Of a stretch of DNA of 64,000 nt, positions 55,550 to 63,679 are shown piece after piece. The DNA is taken from positions 62,001 through 126,000 of the forward strand of contig NZ_JANSKA010000006.1 in assembly GCF_024741235.1 (NCBI RefSeq), read 5' to 3'. Below the pieces are notes generated by a model. It worked only from the letters and a program-made list of their open reading frames with translations. It did no database searches and was not told the origin of the DNA. This stretch comes from Tractidigestivibacter montrealensis. Its GTDB lineage: Bacteria; Actinomycetota; Coriobacteriia; Coriobacteriales; Atopobiaceae. How positions within the stretch are numbered: position 1 is the stretch's first letter; each line of letters starts with the position of its first letter. Both the position numbers and the translations under genes were made by a program.

Positions 55550-56103
55550 TCGTGGTCACCCTCCTCGTTAGCGCACGCAAACGCGATCTCTTCCCCATCC
55601 CACGCAAGCGGCAGCCCCGCATCCGCAACAGCGCGCAGGAGCTCGACCACCTCGCGCGGCACGGCGTTGCTCCCACAGCACTCGAAGTACCTGCTTCCCG
55701 CATAGACCGTCATGCTCCAGCTATTGCCATCAAGCACGGGATCCTTGGGCTCAAACGGCTCCGTCCAGGTGTCCGCATGGGTTGCCAGAACCGCAGACAA
55801 GAGCTTCTCGGCAGCCGCGCCCTTAAGAGTCCGGCGCTGGTCAACCGTGCAATCGGCGCTTCGGACAATCACGTCCACGGCCCCGTTCCGCTTCCAGATC
55901 ACGACGACCGGGCGCTCGCCAATACGGAAAAACGAGTGTGAGACCAACGTGAGAAAGTCGAACCCCTCAAGCAGCATCCGCCTGTCTGCCGGACCAACCT
56001 CCGTGGGTCTCTCAGCCTGCGACGCCAGGTACTCCTCGCGCTCGGGCTCGGGGAAGCCAAACTGGTGCCAAGTCTCGCCATCGCGCACGTCATCCTCCGC
56101 CAC
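55546..56103 (-). CDS. Conserved protein of unknown function
   Basis: 185 residues from a GTG at 56103, chosen because TGAGGAGG lies 9 bases before it. Notable segment: DPVLDGNSWSMTVYAGSRYF followed by CCGSNAVPREVVELLRAV. That LDGxxW...GSNAxP pattern occurs in many uncharacterised Firmicute and Actinomycetota proteins. No membrane or signal segment. It overlaps the serpin-like gene by 4 bases and follows the Zn-ribbon gene by 13. Confidence 0.6.
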   Translation of the reverse strand: MAEDDVRDGETWHQFGFPEPEREEYLASQAERPTEVGPADRRMLLEGFDFLTLVSHSFFRIGERPVVVIWKRNGAVDVIVRSADCTVDQRRTLKGAAAEKLLSAVLATHADTWTEPFEPKDPVLDGNSWSMTVYAGSRYFECCGSNAVPREVVELLRAVADAGLPLAWDGEEIAFACANEEGDHE

Positions 56104-56116
56104 GCCAACCGCCTCC

Positions 56117-56563
56117 TCAATCCCAGCTACCCGTGATACAAGAGACGTTCTTGCCACCGCACTTGGGACAGCCGGTGGAGGCAAACCCTTCGCATCGTGC
56201 CGAAAGTTCCTCCTCGCTCATGGGAGGCATGCACTCTCCGGCCCGCAACGATTCTCCGCACGATGGGCACTCCTCAGGGACGGCGTGATATTCCAACCAC
56301 CCATTGCCGCCATTGTCAACCTTCAGTGAAGTGCCCAAAATCACCTCTCCGCAGTAAGGGCACTCGTAGTAAGTATTCTCTCGCAGCACCGTCCACCCAT
56401 CGGGGATGCCCTTTCCAAGCAGGACTTTCATCGCTTGCCCAAAGTCACCGCGCTTAACCTGCTCCACCACGTCAGGTGGATTGAAGTCCGAGAAGCCCCC
56501 ACCGCAAAGGAAGCTCTCACCGGCACCGCAGTCTCTGCAACACCACTCGAGCAAGCAGCCCAT
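56117..56563 (-). CDS. Zinc-ribbon-rich protein of unknown function
   Basis: 148 residues, first gene of the unit. Three Cys pairs or clusters: CCRDCGAGESFLCGG at the N-terminus, YYECPYCGEVILG in the middle with VPEECPSCGESLRAGECM, and TGCPKCGGKNVSCITG at the end. It probably binds two or three zinc ions and may bind nucleic acid or protein. Small-protein families of this kind have no known role. The start MGCLLEWCC is preceded by GAGGAGGG. Confidence 0.6.
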   Translation of the reverse strand: MGCLLEWCCRDCGAGESFLCGGGFSDFNPPDVVEQVKRGDFGQAMKVLLGKGIPDGWTVLRENTYYECPYCGEVILGTSLKVDNGGNGWLEYHAVPEECPSCGESLRAGECMPPMSEEELSARCEGFASTGCPKCGGKNVSCITGSWD

Positions 56564-56681
56564 ACCCCGCGCCCTCCTCACCGCTAGATGACGAAGAACC
56601 CAACTGGTTGTATTATTTCTCGCCCACGCGACATTAATTAGGGCGTCAGGTGCCCAAGCCGGCCCCTTGGCACCGTCATCG

Positions 56682-56770
56682 TCGCGGAGTTTAGCTCCTT
56701 TTCTTAACTCGGCTCCCCGCCAACTGGGAAAACGCAGGGCCCGTTTAAGAGAAGGAGCTATTCTCCGCGA
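56682..56770. mobile_element. Inverted-repeat element, family D, copy 2
   Basis: About 89 bases with imperfect 26-bp arms (CGCGGAGTTTAGCTCC and GGAGCTATTCTCCGCG) and the central block CCAACTGGGAAAACGC, clearly related to copy 1 at 54369. The pair brackets the three-gene unit with the serpin-like protein. The remainder of 56564-56971 holds no gene I can recognise. Confidence 0.65.
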
Positions 56771-56971
56771 ACCAAGTCTGCGCACGAATCACCGAATTAT
56801 CTCTATAGGAGGAACCACGAGTGAGAAGGACTCGAATGGATGCATAGCGGCACCGTAACTAAGCCGAAAGATAGGTAGCTCCACTCGCTGTGATTCACGT
56901 TCAAAGATTCAGATGGCGAGAATGAACTCATTCTCAAGGCTTCGCAGATAACCCTTCCGTTTAGCAGGGGA

Positions 56972-57874
56972 CTATGTATCGGAACCCGCTTCCCAGCAAA
57001 GCCTCTCGGGATTCCAGGTTGCTTCGACGTCTTGCTTCTCGCCCAAAAGAGCGGGGTTATAAAATTTCGACGCAAGACAACAGGCCGCCGGAAAAGAGGC
57101 ATAGTCAACGGCCACACCACTGTTCTTGGCAAAGACGGAAAATCTCGACTCCCATGCCTTCGGAGCAGCAAATTCTATTGGAACGGCCATTCCGCGTCTC
57201 GCGCACTCGCACTGAATTGAATAGGAGAGTTGCCCCAACAAAAAGGGTTCATTCGTTGCATAGAAAACAACGTCAACCAGGTCCTTCATCCTAGAGGATT
57301 GCCAGCCACCGGGTTGTAGTTCCATGATGGCGCACAATTTATCCGCCAGCTGGTCGGGAAGCGGATAAACGAGGTAATCGCTGGTCGCGAGACCTTCTAT
57401 GAAAACCCTGCTTGCGGGTTCAATGCGCTCTGGAGGCAGAGTAGTTCCGCAATCAAGCGCAAGGTCGATAAGGATAGGGTCTTTCTCCTCATGACCCAAA
57501 TAAGTTGCATAACGCAACTTAAGCAGACGAGAATATCCATTCTCATCTTGGCATTCCTCGCACTTGGTGAGCTCAAAGGTGAGAAAATCACCCATATCCT
57601 TAGTCACAAGCGAGTTTAAAGCGGCAACCGCTGACTCAGGGGACTCGCATTTCAAGGTAGCAAAGTCGATATCCCTCGTCGCTCGAGCATCGGAAATGCG
57701 CGCAAGCAAGCCGCTGCCTCCCTTGAGAACAAATCGCGATTCAGGGTCGCTGAAGACTCTGCAGAGAAAGCGATCGCGCAATGCTTGTCGATACCCCGTT
57801 CCTGGGTCGATGCAAGCAACCCTTAGAGCTTTCTTCAACGCTCTGTCGAGCTGGCCCTCGTTCGCGTAGCTCAT
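56972..57874 (-). CDS. abiEii: AbiEii nucleotidyltransferase toxin
   Basis: Toxin of a type IV toxin-antitoxin system, which limits phage by growth arrest. The 300-residue product has the nucleotidyltransferase motif FVLKGGSGLLARISDARATR with DIDFA, the later acidic PILIDLALDCG and PDQLADKLCAIMEL with SSRMKDLVDV typical of PF08843 proteins. It uses GTP or another NTP to modify a target, tRNA in studied members. The start overlaps the abiEi stop by 4 bases. Lower GC than its neighbours suggests acquisition. Confidence 0.9.
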   Translation of the reverse strand: MSYANEGQLDRALKKALRVACIDPGTGYRQALRDRFLCRVFSDPESRFVLKGGSGLLARISDARATRDIDFATLKCESPESAVAALNSLVTKDMGDFLTFELTKCEECQDENGYSRLLKLRYATYLGHEEKDPILIDLALDCGTTLPPERIEPASRVFIEGLATSDYLVYPLPDQLADKLCAIMELQPGGWQSSRMKDLVDVVFYATNEPFLLGQLSYSIQCECARRGMAVPIEFAAPKAWESRFSVFAKNSGVAVDYASFPAACCLASKFYNPALLGEKQDVEATWNPERLCWEAGSDT

Positions 57875-58509
57875 ATTCTCCTGCCTCCCCTCATCATCTC
57901 GTACAGACTGGGATCTTTTGCTATGCCCATCTTCATACCCCTGCGGTCAATCTCTTCCCTAAGGCGGTTCTCGTCTGAAATAAGCCCCAGTTCAAGTGCA
58001 TCGCAAAGTACGTTGGACACGAGGCTTAGGTCCTCGCCGTAGTCAATCAAGTCAATCACCGTTCGAGCTGGAGTTGTTGCGGGGATTCCAGCGACCAGCG
58101 AGGTGTCTGTTTGCCTTAGGTCTCGTTTCCTCAATATCAAGCCATGTCTTTGGGTCTGTCGCCTGACGCTTGTGCAGAACTCGTAGGGCATGGGGCCAAT
58201 CTCTCCAATGCGATATAGCCAAGCGGCAGTTACACCCATCGCAACCGGATCGGCGTCAGAAAAAGGCGCACCGGGTTGCCTAGAAGGTACCAGCGACAAC
58301 CATGCGGCAAATACGTCTTCCTCACGCTGGCTTGGAGCACCACCCATTCGATAAACACCCTTGGCAAGCCTCTCGACATTACCAAGTTTCTCGAGCCTCG
58401 ATACGGTATAACGCTCCACGCCCACTGCCTTTGCCTGAGCAGCAGTGAATAACCCCTTCTGAGAAAAGGAGATATCATTGAGAATTCTTATGGCTTCGAC
58501 AGTCTTCAT
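57871..58509 (-). CDS. abiEi: AbiEi antitoxin and autorepressor
   Basis: 212 residues. The N-terminal winged helix (FTAAQAKAVGVERYTVSRLE, NVERLAKGVYRMGG) matches the AbiEi antitoxin domain; the C-terminal domain (TPARTVIDLIDYGEDLSLV) is the usual AbiEi_1 part. It neutralises AbiEii and represses the operon. Its ATG lies inside a 16-bp perfect inverted repeat that should be its own operator. Confidence 0.9.
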   Translation of the reverse strand: MKTVEAIRILNDISFSQKGLFTAAQAKAVGVERYTVSRLEKLGNVERLAKGVYRMGGAPSQREEDVFAAWLSLVPSRQPGAPFSDADPVAMGVTAAWLYRIGEIGPMPYEFCTSVRRQTQRHGLILRKRDLRQTDTSLVAGIPATTPARTVIDLIDYGEDLSLVSNVLCDALELGLISDENRLREEIDRRGMKMGIAKDPSLYEMMRGGRRI

Positions 58510-58549
58510 GCTTGTATTGTAGCGATATTTGCAACAATACAAGCATGAA
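58505..58549 (-). promoter_or_regulatory. AbiEi operator/promoter, 16-bp perfect inverted repeat
   Basis: TTCATGCTTGTATTGT (58505-58520) and ACAATACAAGCATGAA (58534-58549) are perfect complements separated by 13 AT-rich bases. The abiEi start codon falls in the proximal arm. AbiEi is known to repress its promoter by binding paired inverted repeats, so this is the likely operator. It also implies a very short or leaderless mRNA. Confidence 0.75.
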
Positions 58550-58585
58550 TGGGATACGAGAACCCCAACCTCACCGCACGGCGCC

Positions 58586-59204
58586 CTAGGCGCCGCTGGA
58601 GCCCAGTTCCTCGGCTCGGTAGGCGTCATAGCCCTCGTAGGCGTACGAGGCGTCGACGCTGCGGGCGAGAAGTGCGACGCTGTGCAGGTCGTCTGAGAGC
58701 GCCTGCCCGAGAAGCGCCTTAATCTCGAGGTCGCGCTCGGGACTGCGCTCCATTGCGAGCAGGTAGTCTTCGCGCCCAATGAGACTCCAGTCGACCGTGC
58801 GGCCAAGCTCGCAGCGGAACATGTGGTCAAGCCAGATGCGCCCCGAGCGCCCGTTGCCCTCGCGGAAGGGATGGGCAATGTTCATCTCGACGTACTTCTC
58901 GACAATCTGGTCAAAGTTTCCTTGCGGCATAGCCTCGATTGACCTGATAGCAGACTCAAGATAGAGCGCGGAGGCAAATCGGAAGTTGCCCTTCGCTAGG
59001 TTCACCGTGCGAATCCTACCCGCAAAGTCGTAGATATCACCAAAAGGCCACGTGGATGCTCTTGAGCGAAGAGAAGGTACCCGGAACAAGTGTGTCCAGC
59101 GTCCCGTCGCGATAGAGGGCGAGAACGGCCAGCTTCGAAATGCGCTCCTCCTCATGAGCGAGCTCTACCTCGTCGGAGGTGTCGAGCTTGTTCTTGAGCG
59201 TCAT
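58586..59204 (-). pseudogene. Fic/DOC AMP-transferase toxin, frameshifted
   Basis: Fic proteins transfer AMP or similar groups to target hydroxyls. Start ATG 59204: DTSDEVELAHEEERISKLAV and GTFSSLKSIH, then the frame breaks at about 59042-59046. Restoring two bases gives IHVALFGDIYDFAGRIR, the family pattern. Downstream the domain is intact: VNLAKGNFRFAS, and the catalytic HPFREGNGRSGR with its His. It resembles stand-alone FicT-type toxins. Alternative: one base gained rather than two lost. No antitoxin gene is seen beside it. Confidence 0.8.
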
Positions 59205-59352
59205 GACGCCACCTCGCACGAATACGACCGGTATTAGGGCGTCCGGCTAAAAGCTCGGCAGTTACAGCTGCCGGAATACGGGACTCCCAGATACTAAATG
59301 CAGTGCTGGTACATCATATTCTAGCGGGGGGCGTGCAGAACAAGAGACAAGC

Positions 59353-59382
59353 CCCCTACCGCGCGCCGGCGTACTTCCTGAG
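59353..59382. repeat. 30-bp direct repeat, left copy
   Basis: CCCCTACCGCGCGCCGGCGT plus ten more bases, identical to 60299-60328. The right copy is the 3' end of the helicase remnant (encoding RKYAGAR and its stop). This copy is therefore a duplicated helicase tail, and the two flank the EFR1 gene. Confidence 0.75.
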
Positions 59383-59411
59383 CTCATCCCCGCGCGGCAA
59401 AGCGCCCCGAA

Positions 59412-60149
59412 TCACACCCTCGTTCCCGGGTGCCGGTACTGGCCGTGCTCGCGAGTCCTGTCGTCGTATTGGATGGCGAACTTGGGGCAACAGTGCAGGC
59501 AGCCCAGGCACATGATGCAGCGCTCCTTCACCCAGACGGGCCGCCCGTCCCTCATCTCGATGGCCCTGTCGGGGCACTTCCTTGCGCAGAGCCCGCAGCC
59601 AATGCAGGTGTCGTCCACTGTGAAGTGGGACGTCTTGCGCATCTTCTCGTACTCGGGAAGGGAGACTCGCGACGTGAAGTAGGGCATGGCGCGCCTCATG
59701 AAGTTGCCATGATCGCGCCGCTCGATCCGCCCGATGACCTCGGAGACCTCCTCGTCTGCCTTGCGGTTGGTCTCGGCGACCTTGTCCGGGTCTGAGAGGT
59801 CGAAGGCGGGCGTCCAGTTGTCCGGCATCCTCACGCTGAAGAGCGCGTCCAAGGAGAGGTCCCGTTCGCCCAGCAGCTTCCTCGCCTGCTCGCCCGTGAA
59901 GCCGGGAGAGGTGCCATAGGTGGCGACAAGGAAGGCGTACCCAGGCTGCTCCGCCACAAGCGCCGAGAAGAACCGCTTCACTATCTCGGGAAGGCCCCAG
60001 ACGTAGGTCGGCGTGACAAAGCCGATAACGTCAGATCGAGAAAGGCGCCCGTCACACCCCTGGATGCTCCGCGCCTCGTCACCCAAGGCCCCGGCGATCT
60101 TCTCGGCCACGTACTTGCTGTTTCCCGTCGCGGAGAAGTAATAGATCAT
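59412..60149 (-). CDS. EFR1-family ferredoxin-flavodoxin protein
   Basis: 245 residues joining a flavodoxin-like domain (MIYYFSATGNSKYVAEKIAG, TPTYVWGLPEIVKRFF) with two 4Fe-4S motifs near the C-terminus (CIGCGLCARKCP and CIMCLGCLHCCP). It is a cytoplasmic electron carrier of anaerobes. The start at 60149 removes a basic N-terminal extension. It is flanked by 30-bp direct repeats and may be a local insertion. Confidence 0.9.
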   Translation of the reverse strand: MIYYFSATGNSKYVAEKIAGALGDEARSIQGCDGRLSRSDVIGFVTPTYVWGLPEIVKRFFSALVAEQPGYAFLVATYGTSPGFTGEQARKLLGERDLSLDALFSVRMPDNWTPAFDLSDPDKVAETNRKADEEVSEVIGRIERRDHGNFMRRAMPYFTSRVSLPEYEKMRKTSHFTVDDTCIGCGLCARKCPDRAIEMRDGRPVWVKERCIMCLGCLHCCPKFAIQYDDRTREHGQYRHPGTRV

Positions 60150-60298
60150 CTTCCGGCGCCTCGCTTCCTTGACTTCACGCGCCCCCACATTCTAAGGCGC
60201 CGCGGAGTTGCGGCGGGGCGGATGCTTCTCCCGCTTCATTCTATGCGGGGGCTGACGTGGGCGAGAGGCACTGGGCCGGTTGCGATGCGAGTAGCCCT

Positions 60299-60328
60299 CC
60301 CCTACCGCGCGCCGGCGTACTTCCTGAG
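60299..60328. repeat. 30-bp direct repeat, right copy
   Basis: Identical to 59353-59382; here it is the native 3' end of the SNF2 helicase fragment. Confidence 0.75.
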
Positions 60329-60562
60329 GTCATCGCGCACGATTTGGTCCATAGTCTCCCGGCTGAAGGCCTGGTCGACTTGCTCGGTCGCAACTGACCT
60401 GTCGGCGAAGGCGTCGAAGATCCGCTGATTGTTCGCCAGGATCCGCATAATCCGCTCGTCGATGGTGCCCGCGCAGAGCAGCCGGTGGACAAAGACCTTC
60501 CTCGTCTGCCCCATGCGATAAGCGCGAGAGATGGCTCGAATCTGTGCCACCGGACGGTACTG
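60302..60562 (-). pseudogene. SNF2-type helicase, C-terminal fragment
   Basis: The last 85 or so residues of a superfamily 2 DEAD/SNF2 helicase: QYRPVAQIRAISRAYRMGQ (motif VI), RKVFVHRLLCAGTIDERIMR, then a short helical tail ending DDLRKYAGAR. Everything upstream is missing: at about 60563 the sequence switches to a phage terminase fragment on the other strand. Such helicases are common in phages and in phage-defence loci. Confidence 0.8.
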
Positions 60563-60973
60563 GCTGGTGCGATCAAAAAGTCGTCGATCCGTGCCGGACG
60601 GGAAGCAGTCGATGCCGTGTGGCGGCGCGAGCTGGGACTGCGGGTGCGACCGACAAGAAAGAGCAACATGAGGAGGCTCTCGTACGAGTGGCTCGCCGGG
60701 CTGCGGGAGATCGTGATCGACCCGGTACGGTGCCCGCTGGCCTACGAGGAGTTCCGTCTGAAGGAGTTCGAGCGCGACCGCGACGGCACGTGGGCGGACG
60801 ATATACCGGACGGAAACGACCACTCGATCGATGCTGTGCGCTACGCCATGATGGAAGACGTGCTGAGGGGGCGTGATGGGGTTCTCGATAGTGGAAGGCT
60901 CTTCTCACATGCTACTGGACTATCGACTACGAGAGGCCCTCCTCGCTCGCAATACACTTCTCGCCCAAGCTAA
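60563..60973 (+). pseudogene. Phage terminase large subunit, C-terminal fragment
   Basis: A frame without its own start reads LRVRPTRKSNMRRLSYEWLA, then LREIVIDPVRCPLAYEEF and DGNDHSIDAVRYAMMEDVL. That is the nuclease-domain end of a PBSX-type TerL (acidic DAVRYA motif). The ATPase domain is absent. It is followed by the protease gene on the opposite strand and then by a portal gene, so it is the left edge of a prophage remnant. Confidence 0.8.
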
Positions 60974-60990
60974 TGCACCGCAGACCCACG

Positions 60991-61800
60991 TTATAGGACC
61001 TTCTCGATAACGGTCTTGAACCAGAGAAGCTCCTCGGCCTTGATGTAGTAGGCAAGATCGGTCGGAATATTTGTCCTTGAGATAAACTTCTGCTGTGTGG
61101 GTGTCTCCATAACATCTATCGTCCCCGTAGCGTTCATTATCGGGATTGCGACCTGGACTCCTATAAGCTTGAGACGGTCTTCTCCAACCCTAATGTTGCC
61201 GTATCTGTCCGCATATGAGTTCTGGTTGAAGATGAAAACGGGAGAGCCGGACGAACCTGGCAGACCCGCGATATCCATCAGTCCCCTCCGGGTCCCGTTG
61301 AAGTCAAGCGCTGGATGCGAGGCCGTGTAGCCCTTCCGGAATATCGGCAAGCCATGCACCGCATCCGAGAGTCCCAGAGGATAACCGACCATGGTCACCT
61401 CCTCGAGCGCGTCTAGCTCCCCGAGATAATCGGCCTTGGCGATGGTGTCCTCCCCGATGGTTCTGTAGAAGAGGCCCTTCTCGAACTTCTTGCCAATCCC
61501 TTGGATAAGGGGGCCTGCGAGACACACTGCAAGATCTTCCGACGGATGAAACAGCCAATGACCCTCGAGGTCTATCGTTACCGTTTGCATCTCTTCGATG
61601 CGGTCTGCATCCAAGTGGACCCGAAAGCTCACTAGCTCGTCTGGGTTGTCGTTAAGCACGTGCTTATTAGTACAGAAGACCGGAACGTGTATTTCACCAA
61701 AGGTGTACTCGAGGAAGAAGCCAGTGCCCAAGCCCTTGGAGGTTTGTATCATGACCGTGCTGAACAGCAGCTGCTCCGCAAGCGTAAGATTCCTCTTCAA
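60991..61800 (-). CDS. Cytosolic trypsin-like serine protease in a prophage remnant
   Basis: 269 residues of S1/HtrA-like trypsin fold, with no signal peptide and no PDZ domain. Catalytic triad: His in VFCTNKHVLND, Asp in HPSEDLAVCLAG, Ser in AGLPGSSGSPVFIFN. The start is TTG 61800, the only start after an upstream in-frame TAA, with GAGG before it. Lower GC than flanking phage genes and opposite strand: a cargo gene inserted between terminase and portal. Stand-alone intracellular trypsin-like proteases occur in anti-phage systems, which is the attractive but unproven role. Confidence 0.82.
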   Translation of the reverse strand: MKRNLTLAEQLLFSTVMIQTSKGLGTGFFLEYTFGEIHVPVFCTNKHVLNDNPDELVSFRVHLDADRIEEMQTVTIDLEGHWLFHPSEDLAVCLAGPLIQGIGKKFEKGLFYRTIGEDTIAKADYLGELDALEEVTMVGYPLGLSDAVHGLPIFRKGYTASHPALDFNGTRRGLMDIAGLPGSSGSPVFIFNQNSYADRYGNIRVGEDRLKLIGVQVAIPIMNATGTIDVMETPTQQKFISRTNIPTDLAYYIKAEELLWFKTVIEKVL

Positions 61801-62116
61801 GCATTGCCTCTTTTCCGTCGGCTGCCAGTCCCGCCGTTACGGGTTCCTTGAACTCTAGAACGAGAACGGTCACGCAGCCAACAGGCATTGGGATACCGCC
61901 CGTCGCTATCGCCCCTTTTCATCATACCCACCCCTAGCAGTGGCCTCAGCTACAGAGTAGCTTGCACCGCCTCGAAGACACTAGCTTCGATTGGACGTCA
62001 GTCCGCCCCATCAAGCGGGACGTCCTTCTCGACATCGCTTCTTTCCAAGCGACATATAGACACCTGTGACCGGGATAGATGATCTTCTCGACCAACTCTA
62101 GAGAGCGGGAGGCGGG

Positions 62117-63496
62117 ATGGAGAGGGACCTGTCGGGCGCCGAGGAGTACTGGGTGCCGGAGTGCGTGAGAACGTACCTGCACGGTGCGGGGTACTCGACC
62201 AGGGCGCTGGAGGACATGGAGCCCCACGTTAGGGAGTGGGACCGCTGGATGCGGGCCGTTGGGGAGTTCTACGATTACAGGGACACCGACGGTTTCGGCC
62301 GGGTGTACCAGGTGCATCGGCGCACAATCATGCCGGCGTTGAGGGTGTGCCGGGAGTGGGGCAGCCTGCTCCTGGACGAGAAGACAGTGGTCGCCTGCGA
62401 GAGCTGGGAGTGCACCGACTGGCTCGGCTCGTTCTTCTCGTCCACGAACTTCTGGGGAAGGGCCCAGGAGACCGTGGTGAGGGCGTTCGGGCTGGGGACC
62501 GGGGCTTTTGCCGTGTGGATGGACGTGGGGCGGCGCCTGGTGCGCGTGAGGCACTACGACGCGCGCATGGTGGTGCCGCTGTCGTGGGACGCCGAGGGCG
62601 TGAGGGAGTGCGCGTTCGTCACGAGGTGCTTCTCGCGCGGCGCGCTTCTCGACCAGCTGCAGATGCACGTCGTGGGCGACGACGGGACCTATAGGATCCG
62701 CACGGCGTGCTTCGACCGGGACGGGCGCGAGGTGGCGGTGCCGGGCGTCGCGGGGGACGTGGCCACGGGCTCCGCGGGGCCCACCTTCGGCATCGTGCGG
62801 CCGGCGGTCCCCAACACGCGCGTGGACTTCTCGCCCTACGGGCAGAGCGTGTTCGCGGACGCCGTGGACGCGGTGCAGTCGGTGGACCTCGCCTACGACG
62901 CGCTCATCAACGAGGTTGACGCGGGCAAGATGCGCGTCTTTCTGTCCGACGTGATGTTCGACCAGGAGAGGACCAACGACGGCAAGAGGGTGCCCATCCC
63001 CTTCGGCAAGGGCGACTGCACGGTGTTCAGGAAGGTCATGTCGACCGAGGATACGATCCAGGAGTTCGCGCCGACGCTGAGGACCGAGGCGCAGGGCAAG
63101 GCGTTCCGCCTGGCCCTGCAGGTGCTGGGCGACCTCTGCGGCCTGGGCGTGAACTACTTCGACCTGGACAACGTGGGGTACGTGAAGACCGCGACGGAGG
63201 TCTCGAGCGACAACAGCGCCCTCATGAGGAACATTCGCAAGAACGAGAACGCGCTCCGGGGTGCGCTCGCGGACGTCTCGCGGGCGGTGCTCTCGTGTGG
63301 CAGGTTCATGGGTGCGGAGCTGCCCGACGAGGGCGACGTCTCTGTGATTTTCGACGACAGCATCATCTAGGATAGGGCCTCCGAGAAGCAGCGGGACATG
63401 GCTGAGGTCGCTACTGGGCTCGTGACTCGCGAGGAGTGCCGGACTCGGTGGTACGGGGACTCCGCTGGGGATGATGCGGTATCGCAGGGGCGTTGA
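62117..63496 (+). pseudogene. Phage portal protein with an in-frame amber stop
   Basis: A SPP1 gp6/A118-type portal that forms the DNA gate of the capsid. It starts at ATG 62117 after GGGAGG. Core: YRDTDGFGRVYQVHRRTIMP, NFWGRAQETVVRAFGLGTGA, PNTRVDFSPYGQSVFADAVD, SVDLAYDALINEVDAGKMR and VSVIFDDSII. A TAG at 63368-63370 follows DDSII, but the frame goes on with portal-like DRASEKQRDMAEVATGLVT and REECRTRWYGDSAGDDAV to a TGA at 63494. The product would lack about 41 residues. No capsid or tail genes follow in the window. Confidence 0.85.
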
Positions 63497-63679
63497 CGCT
63501 TTGCTGTCGGGTGAGATGGACGATGGTGCCATCATTGGGGCCTCTGAGCGCGCTACGTGCTCCGTCGGCGCGGCAAGCGGTGGTCGGGTGCGGTGTTGCC
63601 CTTCCGCGCCCGTGGGGGCCTCCCGCCGATGTCTAGTATCGTCGGTGTAAACAACGTCATGGCACACAACAGCTAGTGT

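Noticed and set aside
56117-56785. N-terminal extension of the Zn-ribbon protein to 222 residues
   Set aside because: The extension reads through the family D inverted repeat; the internal ATG at 56563 has the better ribosome site.
61933-62069. Short plus-strand frame reading LHRLEDTSFDWTSVRPIKRD
   Set aside because: It has some coding character and may be a gene remnant upstream of the portal, but it has no start and no family I recognise.
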